Assembly (NCBI GenBank): GCA_004380135.1
Contig: QXCR01000073.1
Span: forward strand, 1 to 64,000
Reading direction: 5' to 3'
From: Stemphylium vesicarium
Taxonomy: Eukaryota; Ascomycota; Dothideomycetes; Pleosporales; Pleosporaceae
DNA length: 64,000 bases
The position numbers and the translations under genes are program-made. Under the pieces are notes generated by a model that was given only the letters and a program-made list of their open reading frames with translations, did no database searches and was not told the DNA's origin. Numbering within the stretch: position 1 is the stretch's first letter; every line of letters starts with the position of its first letter. Positions 1 to 10,420 of this stretch are shown here, piece by piece.

Positions 1-407
1 TCGTGTAGTGGGGGCGGTGGGGTTCAGAGGGTGAACGTACGATACGATGGTAGACACGTCCTGGGACGTGGTTAGGAAAGTACCACTCACGCGGTTACGC
101 AAGTTTTGAGTGCAAGATCAGCAGGTTTTCATGAACCGTAGGCGATCGATTGCGGGAAACCCGGAAAGGCTGGGATGTCGTCGGGTCGGTTTCCCAAACT
201 GTGGATTGATTTGGTCGGGATGTTGCCTGCACATGGATGTGGCTCAATGCATTCATTCACGAACATCACGTCATCGTCACGTGCACTGGTGTATCTAAGA
301 TCGGCTTGGATGCGAGTAGATATCAATGATTAATAACGCCAGCTGAAACTACTTTTAAAACAAAAATTAAAAGTAAACATACTGAAGCTCTTCTAAGATC
401 GCGGCAA
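1..407. other. Left-edge intergenic DNA
   Basis: I see no supportable gene here. Short open frames on both strands lack recognisable domains and overlap one another. The 3' flank of the minus-strand gene ending at base 408 is A/T-rich (around 350-375), as expected for a 3' UTR. Confidence 0.5.
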
Positions 408-1115
408 TCATTTCGATCCCCTCATAAAGTCGCCACGGAGCCATTTAGGAGCACCCCGTCTCACAAAGATCATATCATTTTCCGTGTCGAGACCCAATGC
501 GCTGAACCATTGAAGCGCGTCTTCTGGGAGATGCGGTAGCCTGGTGACAGAGATTGCGCACTGCTTGATCCAAGGCGTCCGGCATTTGGGGTCCAAAACT
601 AGCCTCATACCAAATACGCTCGGTTCTTTCAGCTCCACACTCTTGAACTCGTTATTGACCGCGGACTTCCATTCCGGCTCGTAGCCGATGAACAATTCGT
701 TGAAAATCGCGCCGCCTTTTCCAGTAAATTCGAAATCCAGACCGGGCGTGTTGAGAAGGCTGAGCAGGAGAGGCCGAACTTCGATGGGTGTGTCATACTT
801 GCCGCGGCGTTCCACGTCGGTGCGGATCGTGAGCCAGGCAACGATGGCATTACGGTCAACAGCGCATTTTCCTGAGGCGGGGTAGATGGCGTCTAGGTAG
901 TCTTGCGCGTCTCGGATATGTACTGAGATGGTGCGATCTCGCAGATACAATGCGCGAAACTCCTGGCGCGTTTGGCGAGAGACCTGTGTCAAACCGTAGT
1001 AACCTCGCGCCGCCCAGAAAGCATCACTTGTGGTAGTCGCATTGCGCCGGCTGACGTGTTTCTCGACAAGACGCTCTTTGTTGTATGCGCAGATCGCGTA
1101 TATCCTGTTGCGCAC
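408..1115 (-). CDS. LPxELRN-like hypothetical protein, 5' end unresolved
   Basis: Seen: about 235 codons reading EVRNRIYAICAYNKERL, then GLTQVSRQTRQEFRALYL, then a variable C-terminal half. The V-R-N-x-I-Y and L-x-Q-V-S-R-Q-x-R-x-E-F blocks are typical of the expanded fungal 'LPxELRNxIY' family, whose N-terminus resembles an F-box; no biochemical role is established. No ATG lies in this frame near the start. The frame stays open upstream to about base 1197 (including D-P-F-F-A-H, a common lead-in), where a TAG closes it. An ATG at about 1241 is in another frame. A 62-nt intron starting with GTCATC and ending GCTAG could join them, but its donor is weak, so a 5' frameshift is equally possible. 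The true gene probably extends to about 1241. Confidence 0.6.
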   Translation of the reverse strand: MRNRIYAICAYNKERLVEKHVSRRNATTTSDAFWAARGYYGLTQVSRQTRQEFRALYLRDRTISVHIRDAQDYLDAIYPASGKCAVDRNAIVAWLTIRTDVERRGKYDTPIEVRPLLLSLLNTPGLDFEFTGKGGAIFNELFIGYEPEWKSAVNNEFKSVELKEPSVFGMRLVLDPKCRTPWIKQCAISVTRLPHLPEDALQWFSALGLDTENDMIFVRRGAPKWLRGDFMRGSK

Positions 1116-1240
1116 CTCTACGCGTCTGTGAGCAAAGAACGGATCGTACCGAGGTTGTTTGCTGTACCTAGCGGAAGATCGCCGAAGCCCTTCGACCTCG
1201 TCTGGCTAACGGTGGAAGGGGTGGATGACATATTGACACT

Positions 1241-2434
1241 CATTGTCGTCGTCTTTATAAGCTTTCTTGAAGTGCAAAAGCTTTCTTAGGGGTCCATAAG
1301 AACTGAGAAACAATGTGGAGAGGGATGCGTGTTGAGGAAGGTGAAGGGCGGAGGATCAACGTGCTAGCTCAATCAGGCAGGAGACAATTTAGCGCCGTCA
1401 TAATGATACGTAATTCGATTATGGACTGCACAAACAACGCATTTCCTTCACATTGTGCCAGAATCATCTTGTATTGATTTTCTAAAGCCTCAGAGGTTCT
1501 CTTGCCCATCTGGATATGGCAGCGAGTCCAAAGAACTACATGCCTTGCGAGTGCCTGAAGCCTGCATAACCATATCCACGGACATTCAGGATACATTCCG
1601 ATCCATCCATTGCTAGAGATTCTGGGTCGCTTCCAGAACGCTATGGCCACATATTTTCAGTCATGGCGGCATGTGCGCTGTTCCCTTTAACGTAATCGTC
1701 ACGTGTTTGAGGAAATAATCCATACTCAGGTGATGTGCACTTAGTATTCAGATCCTTATTGCTGTCTTGGCTTTAAGTTTACCGCGCAATCTTCGAGGGT
1801 GGACCCGGGCAGCATAAATGTTCTTAGGAAATAATGAGTGTTCACTTGGACTACCAGCCTAACCACGATTTACATATGATCCGGAAGTCAAGATGGCCCC
1901 AGTCCTTCGCTGTCATATCTTGTGCGACCACGAAAGTCAACCTCATTTCAACGCGTAATTATTCACTAGGCTCCACAGTTACCTACCTGTAGTAAGAGTT
2001 GGAGCTTGTAATAAGGTCGGAAAATCCATAGGAGAGGGAATGGTGGTCCGGCTTTTCAGCTCGAGAACGAACACTCAGTCTATCTGATCACCACCACCTG
2101 TGGGAATAAGGTGCAATCGGAAAGAAGTTATACAGCCCCAATATACTCGTAGCGGGTGTGGATAGCAAACTAAAGCACATCTCACTTTAGTGAAATGTGG
2201 TACTACGGTGAAAAAGAGATATAAGCCCCATAAATGTCATGTGATGCATTCACGACAATTGACCACGAGAACACAGACCTTGCAGCTCCACAGCTATGAC
2301 CTCCCGCCCTCTCACGACCATTTCTATATCCGAATCCCCGGGCCTACCCCCTTCTACTTTCCGAACTCTCCACCCAAGACCTGCTCTTCAACTCCTATCA
2401 ATATCCATCGAGATACGCACTCACACAACACGAG
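1241..2434. other. Intergenic, 1.2 kb
   Basis: No convincing gene. One 93-codon minus-strand frame (1369-1650) has no recognised domain and no supporting splice structure. The last 200 bases before 2435 presumably hold the promoter of the secreted-protein gene; a TATAAG string lies at about 2219. Confidence 0.45.
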
Positions 2435-3420
2435 ATGAAGTATCTTCCCAAGTTTCTCGCGCTGCTTGTCATTGGTCTTGCGACTCTGACTGCCGCTACG
2501 ACCTATGAAGGCAACGATGAACTTGTCAAGTACGAAATTACCGACTCGAGTAGTTGGACTGTCTTGAAGGGCAATCCTGTATGATGACTTACTGACTTTC
2601 TCAGACTTTACCACCCAGAAGTGTTGTGACTGGGACCCGTCCGAGATCCACCATGGCATGGGAACCATCGAGGTCTGGGTGGCACGCTCTGCCGTAAACG
2701 TTGGAGATCTTCACGGCATTGAGATGAACAAGGCTGTTTGGGGTATGTTCGGAGCCCAATCCTTTCCCCATTGACACAAAGATGAGTAAGTGGAACATGT
2801 GGCTGAAATTGGTATTTGGTACTGACCCTTTACGCAGCTTGGCTCGGAATGGCCGTCAGGGGAGTCAAGTGAGAGAACGAATATACCTGCCAGCTGCTCA
2901 TCAATAGCGTCTCGGCGACCATGAATGAGTACACTGTCCCTCGACCGCCCAAATTATCTGCTGACCTCTTTGTGTAGTGGATCTTACAGAAGATGCTCCC
3001 AATAACTCCAACTGCTACGAGGTGCCCGGCGTCATGTTCTGCAACGTTACTACCAAGATCCGTGTCAACCTCCCCCATCTTGATGGAAAGAAGGACGGTG
3101 CGCATAAGAACTAAATGTTCGTTGACCTCAGTGGTGAGAAGGTTCATGAACACATGGCCTGTTGCGAGACTCGGACTAAGGTCGATAAACGATTCGATTT
3201 GCTTGCGAATCGGGCGAGTCGCATCTTCAATGAGAATTTTTGCTCGATATCGGTCATGTGTATGGTGGGTGGCTGGACGACTTGCGAGGACTGCTGTAGG
3301 CACTTCAATTGTAACGACTGCAAGCGCTATGAACACAGGTGCAAGAAGCTGGATCAGACTGCCTTTATTTTCAGCTTTACCTGTGTTTGGAGTCCTTGCT
3401 TGAACTCATCCGGGCAGTAA
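2435..3420 (+). CDS. Cysteine-rich secreted protein, intron-rich, with an in-frame TAA
   Basis: The first exon (2435-2549) starts with a clear signal peptide (MKYLPKFLALLVIGLATLTA). A 55-nt intron with a GTAGTT donor and a CTGAC branch-like site leads to exon 2605-2742, which holds a CC pair. A further intron (donor GTATGT at 2743) and another near 2871-2978 are likely, but the phases do not close neatly. The segment up to 3111 contains NCYEVPGVMFCNVTTKIRV. A TAA at 3112-3114 then interrupts the frame. The same frame continues to 3420 with at least ten further cysteines, including CEDCC and CNDC. The cysteine density and signal peptide suggest a disulfide-rich extracellular protein, possibly effector-like. 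I recognise no family. The stop could be an unrecognised intron, a nonsense mutation, or the end of a shorter product. Confidence 0.45.
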
Positions 3421-4010
3421 TGCTCTGGGGCCTGTCGTGGTTGCTTTTTGGTAGCTTGCCTGAGTCCTTATTTTTTCTCTAGATTCGAATGAGAAAGCAA
3501 CATATAGAATTCCGTTTGCAGCGATGCACGAAGCGTGAATGCCTTGTTATCGTATCGCGATGTCAACCCGAAAACCATAGCGCGATAAGGTCATTTTCTC
3601 ATGCAGACATTTTAGAGAACCAGATGCAGACGGTTCAGTTTATGGTCGACCATGTTACAGTACGACGGCCGTCCTCTTACCGGACATATCGTCATCTCAA
3701 TCAATAGTGGGTTAATTTCACTCCCTGTGTCATCCGTATTGCGTGTCCCTGGTTGGCAGGACCGTTCTGGCGAAAGGCAAGGCCATCTCTAAGCTCCAAA
3801 GCCCAATTGACTGAGAGAAGTAACCAACTAGAACCCGGCAACTGCAATGCGCAAACGTCAATGAACCACCTCCTAAAATGTTTGCAGTGGCGAGGCTTCC
3901 AGAAGGTTGCAACCCACAGACTTACGCATCTCTGAGAACCCATAGCGCAGCTACCTGTATCACCATACGCATCGGCTTACATATACCTAAGAATTATCGG
4001 CAACGACGCA
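3421..4010. other. Intergenic, 0.6 kb
   Basis: Nothing beyond short unsupported frames. It separates two plus-strand genes and should contain the 3' UTR of the Cys-rich gene and the promoter of the Q/S-repeat gene. Confidence 0.4.
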
Positions 4011-5200
4011 TTGATACCAATCAATATGGAAGAAACGGAGATCCCCCTCTCCAGTGAGGCATTTTCCAAAATAAAAAAGAGCGCATCTAAACATTCGATA
4101 CCCATCCAATCGTTGCTTGATCCCGAACCGTCAACACCAAAGCAACGATCAAAGCCATATCCGTCAAGGCGAAACGAGGCCACTTCCACTGCAGAGAAAA
4201 AGATCGCGGAGTTGCCATTACCGAAAGGTAAGATCGCAAAATGACATGAGATGATGTGTTGACAAGCCAAGCAGAACTCCGAGACATCGTGCAGATCGAA
4301 GCGAAAGAAGCCTACGTATACGTCACACACCATGATTTGGAGTGTTATGTCAAAGCGTATCGAGACAAATACATCGATGAATCCAATAAAGATGCAGTTG
4401 AAAGATATGCATCCGAAAAAGCTGCATCCCAGGAGGATACATTTGGAAGGGACACACCTAGAGAGGATACGTCTCAAAAGTATGCATCTCAGCAGAGCGC
4501 ATCTCAGCAGAACGCATTTCAGCAGAACGTACCTCAGCAGTACGAGTCTCAGCGGTATGCGTCTCAGCAGTCTGTGTCACAACAGCAGGCATCTGAAGAG
4601 CATGCATCTCAAAACGGTCCGTACCGAAGGGATCCATATCGTACGGAACATGTGGCGCGACAGAATGCTACTGCTGTCCTGCCTCGCGAGCGGCGAGCCA
4701 AAGTCATCCGGGGCTGGATCAGGGAGATCTGTCAAAAGCTACGGGCGGTGCCAAAGGATCCTGCTGTCGAGGCTAAGAAGCCGATCGTCGTAGTCGACTG
4801 GCAGTGTGTCATAAAAGATTCTGTGGATATCCTACCATACATCTTTGTCTACATCCGCTTCGAACAGGTGCGGTGGTTCGTAAAGCTAGGCTTGGCCAAG
4901 GGAGGACGTCGCATCCCCTTCGTGATTCAGGAAATGGTGAGCCCATATGCACCCAGCTGGGCCATATGGATCACGGAGAATAAAAACGTTCGGACGGTGC
5001 AACTTTACCTGGAGGGGAAGACGGTCGACATCGCACTGAAGTCAGCATGCCTCGGGAAACACGACTGGGAGTGCGTACCAATACATTGGATAGACGCATG
5101 CAATGAAAGGATATCACTGAAGATGGATCTCGGCTTCGCACGCATTTGGGAACAGACTGCGTGGACGGTCAATATTGTTGTTCAAGGCGTCGAATCGTGA
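4011..5200 (+). CDS. Hypothetical protein with Q/S-rich tandem repeats
   Basis: Two exons join in frame. Exon 1 is 4011-4227 (MIPINMEETEIPLSSEAF; a second ATG at 4026 may be the real start). The intron 4228-4271 has a GTAAGA donor, and exon 2 runs 4272-5200, giving about 381 residues. The middle (roughly residues 145-195) is a run of degenerate units such as ASQQSASQQNAFQQN, encoded by a 15-bp repeat. The C-terminal 170 residues are non-repetitive and globular-looking (KKPIVVVDWQCVIKD, then WAIWITENKNVRTVQLYLEG). No signal peptide or membrane segment is seen. I do not recognise the family. It may be a lineage-specific Dothideomycete protein. Confidence 0.65.
4470..4610 (+). repeat. Degenerate 15-bp coding tandem repeat
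   Basis: Copies of a 15-base unit close to GCATCTCAGCAGAAC occur back to back with point changes (gcatctcagcagagc, gcatctcagcagaac, gcatttcagcagaac, gtacctcagcagtac, gagtctcagcggtat, gcgtctcagcagtct). They lie inside the hypothetical gene and give a five-residue A-S-Q-Q-x period. Confidence 0.85.
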
Positions 5201-7693
5201 GGGGGTTGAGCTTTTTCTTTTTATAATTGTATACATTATCTGGTACTTTTGCATCGATGCATGTCTGGTTTGAGTTAGATGTATTTGTCAAGCATCGAAT
5301 CGGAGCCCTAGCGACATGCGCAGCGCCTCCGTCCATACCAAAGGTCTATCTCGCCAATACCGCTAACATCTTGGAAAATGATACTAACAGCTAGGTGGTA
5401 GCGTGATGTGAAATGACCTCGGAACTGGCTCACTAGCTAGCTAGCGCGTACCCCAGGTATAAACAGCAGCGCGCGCGCCCTCACTTCCGGGACCTACCCC
5501 ACCTCACCTGTAACTGCAGCCCCCGCAACTTTCGGCTCGCGACGGGGTGGGGTCCCATCTTGATCAGCTTGTATGTGGGCCTTCACTCGCCTCGATACTG
5601 ACTGCTGACTATGGTACAGGTGCCTGTCAGATGGTTCTCAAGTCGCCCGCTGCTTTGCAGGATTCACCGACAGCGTAGTCCTGAAGCTACTACAATGCTA
5701 AATATCTCACCGTGGATCGTCGATATTGCAGATTCTGCGCGAAGTGGTGACTTGGACACTCACTTGACCTCAACGATGTTAGTGACTTTGTGGGTTGGAT
5801 ATGGCGTCTCACAAACTGCCGTCCTTTGAGTTGGGAAATGTGAGCTCTTCTCCAACACCCAGTGGCCTGATAAATGCTAACAAGCGTGCAGTTTGTCTCG
5901 GCCTTTGCCTGGCCCAGCATAAGAATCCTGGCGTATCAACGATACGACGTGCGAACTCAGCGAGGTAGCTCCTTGATTGAAGCGGGTTTGCAAGCCAACG
6001 TCCTTACTCGGCAAGGATAGTCTCAATACAGTATTACAGAATGAACACGACTATCAGGCCGCGACTCGAGCAAGTTCGGGCATGCAGCGTGCCACTTGGG
6101 GAGCTCGTTGACCCGAGCAGTCAGCAGGGGGGTCGAGCTGCTGGCACAAGAGGAAAGAAATCGTCTATGCACACAATCGCCGCACCCTCGATATCGGCAA
6201 GTATCAAGCCCAAGTTCAGGGATCTGCACCAGATCATCATCTCTCGCGTCAATTTCAGAGATGAGAGCTTCTTAAACGAAGCGCATTGACAGAAGGAGGG
6301 CTGTCGATTGCCACGTCCTAGCGACTGGTATCATTTATTGTCACTCGGAATTGAGTTCAGGAGCATGCAAGATGCAAAGACAGCCATTCACTTTGATTGA
6401 CTGCGGGAGCCCTTTGACCGAGGCAGGCCAGCAAAGTGGCGGGGTTGCTGGGCACACGACAAGACACACGTCACGACAGGACATCTTGTTCAAATTGTCC
6501 GACTGCATCAGAAAGCTGATGCGAGTCTTCTAGGAGTTTTCGTTCCTGAAAATCAGGCAACAGAGGGGTATCTCTACACAGGAAAGGCAGAGCTGCCAAC
6601 AAGCAAGTAAGTGGGGCTCAGAAGGTCCAACTTGACTTGCTTGATTACCTATTGTGGGCTAGTAGTTACTTTAATAGGTATAACTCTTACCCCTAGCGGT
6701 TAGCGTCCAGTTTCGACGAGCAACTTGACTTGCTTGTTGGCAACTCTGAGGACAGGAACACAACAAGAGAATAAAAGGCTCGTCAGAATTTGTATACTTG
6801 TCACAATATCTCAGTCGACACTGCCATCGCAACCAGCGGCAAAGCGCCTACCAGCTCCTTCGCATTCGGAGCGACTTGGAATCGGCTTTGAGGACCTACA
6901 TGGACATGAAACATGTCGACAGCGGAGATTTAACGGAGCAGTCGGTGGAGCAGGTCGGACCGCTAGATACAAGTCGTTTCGCGAAGGTTGTTTGAAGTCA
7001 GGTTTGCCAACGGGCAGGGTGGACTGGGGACACGAGGATATCGATAGAGTATCTGGGTATTCGCGCACCACGGATGAGTCGCAAAATTCATGAATTCAAA
7101 GGGCATGCAACATGCGGATTCCACATGGGGCTGGGATAATAGGACTGTATTCATTGTCTCATCTTCACCGTCCGTGGAACCGGAGCTCCTGACAAGAGCG
7201 GGTCGGCATAGCGGAGGGATGCCGTCCAGGGTCAACAACTTCGTGAACTGTTGATCGTCAGCGTGAGTAGCTAGTAATGAAATCGATATCCCTGAACCTG
7301 CACATCTGTAGTGATCTTGTTTGTATAAACAGTGTTATCTGATAAAATCAAGCAACAATATGTGATAGGGACATCTTCTGGAAGGCCACAAGAGACATGC
7401 TGACAAGGCATATTGTGAACAGCCCTCAGGAAAGACCTTTCGTCTTTTGGTAGTTGAGTGTTTTACGTACATTAGACGCATCTTTGCGCCATTAAGTACA
7501 AGTCGTTTCTGGACCGCACCCGCTGGGTATAGGCCGCTCGTCAAGTCAAAGCCAGGCGGAGAAGATCCGCCCTTTAGAACATCTTTTATCTTAACCTTGC
7601 CAAACGAGCGGATGCTTTTCTCCCACACCAGTCATTGTGCTACCAGAAAATGAATTACATGACACTGCCTGGCCAACCCTTTGTCTGCCCTGA
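5201..7693. other. Gene-poor 2.5-kb accessory interval
   Basis: No gene I can support. Short frames (for example 5611-5829, 6041-6289, 6351-6533, 6725-7093) have no domains. A GC-alternating patch lies at about 5470-5480. The only structured element seen is the hAT-like MITE at 6588-6748. Confidence 0.5.
6588..6748. mobile_element. 161-bp hAT-like MITE with imperfect 8-bp TSD
   Basis: The ends form a terminal inverted repeat, CAGAGYTGCCAACAAGCAAG at the left and its reverse complement at the right, so the element begins CAGAG and ends CTCTG as many hAT elements do. The 8 bases on the left (AGGAAAGG) match the 8 on the right (AGGACAGG) at 7 of 8 positions. This is consistent with the 8-bp target duplication typical of hAT transposition. 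A 16-bp piece of the right end (CAACTTGACTTGCTTG) is repeated inside at 6628-6643. The element is too short to code for a transposase, so it is non-autonomous. Confidence 0.7.
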
Positions 7694-9349
7694 CTAGCTT
7701 ATGTGTCCCATCGAAGCCAGCGGATCCCTTCCCGCACCGCTTTCACTATACATCCAGTTGACAACTTGCACCATGTAACGATGACCCTCGGGGGGAAGGC
7801 TCTGTTTGAAAGAGGTGAGCCAATGGTGCGCCGCCTGCTGGTCTGCCATGGTTTCCTCAGACAATAGCTCTGGCGCCTGTTTGACGAGCCGCAAACAGCA
7901 CCAGAGTTTAGGAATGTGGCGGTTTATGTTCGCGCGGAGATGAGCCGAAGCTTGGGGCTGCTGTTCTGGGTTGATCTGCGGCGATTGTTGGGTCTGCTGG
8001 GGAGACGGCGAGTGTGTTTGCGAGGGAAGGTGTCCGCCGGCCATCTGCGGTTGTGGTTGCTGTGATTGCGGGATGGAGTAGTATGGCGACTGTGTGGATT
8101 GTTCCAGAGACTGGTAGATTGTCTGATGGGGGGATGGTGTCTGTGGCGCTGAGAAAGCGGGCTGGGGTTGACGGTAAAGCTGTTGAGAACGGTGCATGTG
8201 TTGTGGCTGCTGTTGTTGATTCGCTTGATGTAGATGATATGAGTTCATTTGTTCTCTCATTAGTCCGGATGCTCCTTGATTCCTCCGTATCTGGTCCTGC
8301 TGTGCTTGCTGCCTCCGCTGCTCCACCTCCATCTCCAAGCGCTTAAGCTTGTTATGCACCTTGTCGCTGGCGTCTTGGAGGTTCATGAGTGCCTTGACTC
8401 TTTCGTCCCGGTCTAAAGCATTTTTTGCGACACCCCAACGCTCAGAGAGGTAAGCTGAAAGCTGCTGGAGTTTCTCTGGTTGAATGAGAAGGTAGCGTGG
8501 GTCACCGAGGATGTCGTCCGGCTTGAGCATGGGAATGTTAGATGCGGAACCTAGAAAAGGAGCGGAATTAGGTTGATGGGAGACAAGGTCCAAATGCGGG
8601 GAGTACCGATTCGGTTTGGCGAGTTGGTCTTCTAGATGCTGTGTAGGCACGTTTGCTGAATGAGGGTATGTTGCAGACAGAGAAGCAGACAGCGAGGACG
8701 TGTATGGTTTGTGAAGCGTGACCGCGTGCACTGGTTTCTCATCAACATCCGTAGTAGACGATGAGCGAAAGTAAGAAGGCTGTGGTGGTTGTCGTGTTGT
8801 AGCCCTGGAGTGCTTCGTTGGGTTATTTGCTTGCGACTGCTGTCTAGTCACCCTCGCAGAACCTGGTGGTGTGCTTTGAAAGGTAGTCGATGTAATGTAG
8901 CCAGGCCCATGCGAAGGACTAAAAGTCTGGGAGCTTGCATTTTCATTTTCGTGGAAAGCACCGACACCTTTGGGAGGAGAGGGAATCAGTAGAGTATCGC
9001 CCATCGGATACTTTGGGACATATGCGCCAATATCACCCAATGTAGTAAACTGTCCACTGTTCGGAGAGGGGCCTCCAGCGACACAGTCGTGTCTAAGAGG
9101 CTGAACCATGTGTGATGCGGAGCTGGACTGCTTACGCCTGTCGGTAGTCTTGTACGACCAGGAGCGCGACGGCGTGCTGTTGGTATACCGGATTGGCTGC
9201 GGCGGGTGAGCTGGATAAATAAGAGGGTGCAAACCAGGCTCTTGAGTAACGACGAGACGATCATCTGGGCCATAAAGGTAGTCGCTGTAGGCGGGGAAGA
9301 TGTCGCAGTCGCGCTTGAGCTCTTCCCAATGCTTGTCGCGGAAAGGCAT
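7694..9349 (-). CDS. Hypothetical Q/P-rich protein, 551 aa
   Basis: A single uninterrupted frame. I chose the ATG at 9349 (MPFRDKHWEELKRDCDIFPAYSDYLYGPDD), because the frame continues about 13 codons upstream without another ATG. The N-terminus is ordered and acidic/aromatic. Residues of about 270-345 contain DDILGDPRYLLIQPEKLQQ followed by a helical, charged stretch that may be a short coiled coil. A glutamine/proline-rich region follows (HQANQQQQPQHMHRSQQL and similar). The last 75 residues look folded (HIPKLWCCLRLVKQAPELLSEE...YMVQVVNWMYSE). No signal peptide or membrane segment. The composition resembles a transcriptional or RNA-binding scaffold, but I recognise no domain. Confidence 0.75.
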   Translation of the reverse strand: MPFRDKHWEELKRDCDIFPAYSDYLYGPDDRLVVTQEPGLHPLIYPAHPPQPIRYTNSTPSRSWSYKTTDRRKQSSSASHMVQPLRHDCVAGGPSPNSGQFTTLGDIGAYVPKYPMGDTLLIPSPPKGVGAFHENENASSQTFSPSHGPGYITSTTFQSTPPGSARVTRQQSQANNPTKHSRATTRQPPQPSYFRSSSTTDVDEKPVHAVTLHKPYTSSLSASLSATYPHSANVPTQHLEDQLAKPNRYSPHLDLVSHQPNSAPFLGSASNIPMLKPDDILGDPRYLLIQPEKLQQLSAYLSERWGVAKNALDRDERVKALMNLQDASDKVHNKLKRLEMEVEQRRQQAQQDQIRRNQGASGLMREQMNSYHLHQANQQQQPQHMHRSQQLYRQPQPAFSAPQTPSPHQTIYQSLEQSTQSPYYSIPQSQQPQPQMAGGHLPSQTHSPSPQQTQQSPQINPEQQPQASAHLRANINRHIPKLWCCLRLVKQAPELLSEETMADQQAAHHWLTSFKQSLPPEGHRYMVQVVNWMYSESGAGRDPLASMGHIS

Positions 9350-10420
9350 TGTCGGTGAAGTGGGTGTGAAGTTTTCTCGAGCAGGCAATATAGCGAGAGC
9401 TGGGAGGTGTTATCCCAGTCACGTGGAGAGTGAAAGATTGTGAGCTCGGCTGAAAAGTGAAGAGAAAGCGATGGAGGAGCGCAACTTCCTAATTGATGTG
9501 CTTAGCGGCGCTCAAGTAGCGCAAGCAGCATTATCCTCAAATCGATCGATATATAGCCCTCATAACTATATGACGATCGGTCACAGTTGCCGTGACAGAA
9601 GTCCAACATAGTAATGCCATACCAAAGGTAGTTCGTAACCTGCGCAAGTCGAAGCGCTCACCCCAAACAGCAGCTACCGACTAGAATATACGATGGGAGA
9701 CATGTAGAAATCATGCAGACATCCAACAGGCCCATCCTTCTAGACGATGTTCTGATTACAAGTTCTCTCGTCAAGTTCGCAGATGGAAAGTGAAACACGT
9801 TACCCGCCCGACTCTTATCACACAGACACTGACCTTTGAAGAGATCACCAGATGTAGTTTGTATCCAATACAGTCTCCCAGTGTGATTCACATGTGCGTG
9901 AGATGAATTTCTACCAAATATGCCCCCCCTCTTCCCTCTTCCTAAGCGGGATGGCTGTGATGTGCAATCCGGGGGGCTTTTTTTCTTCTAATTCTCTATA
10001 TATTCTTGTTGAACAGAGTACGAGAATAACGGTACTTATTGTGGGAGGCTAACAGGAGCTGAGAACTGGCTTGTGGGCGAACGGCTCGGGAAGAATGACA
10101 ATGAAGACATGGTAAGGAACATCACGGTGACAGTTACTGCATGTATAAGTCACATTCCTTGTGTTCGCGCCTGGACGATTGCATGAGATGTCAGAGGGTG
10201 AAGATAAGGGAGGAGAATGGATAGGTGGTTGAAACGGGACGCCCATCTGTTCGCCGCGGCAAAACCATAGCCCGAGGCGCCAAAAGATGTCGGTGGGCTC
10301 CCCACCACCCCACCATTCTCACGCCGATCTCATAGCATCGTGCCCACAGTCCTTACCACTTCCTTCGTCCCATCTTTTCCCCAAACGCCCTCGAGCCGCC
10401 CTCGTAGCACTCGCTAAACC
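9350..10420. other. Intergenic between divergent genes
   Basis: About 1.07 kb between the starts of the Q/P-rich gene (minus) and the OTU gene (plus), so both promoters should lie here. Homopolymer-rich patches occur at 9926-9990. No coding sequence is supported. Confidence 0.5.

Noticed and set aside
1369..1650. 93-codon minus-strand frame
   Set aside because: No recognisable motif and no supported exon structure around it.
4332..4793. Pentapeptide-repeat-like reading frame
   Set aside because: It is a shifted-frame shadow of the 15-bp repeat in the Q/S protein, whose frame is supported by the intron and the conserved C-terminal part.
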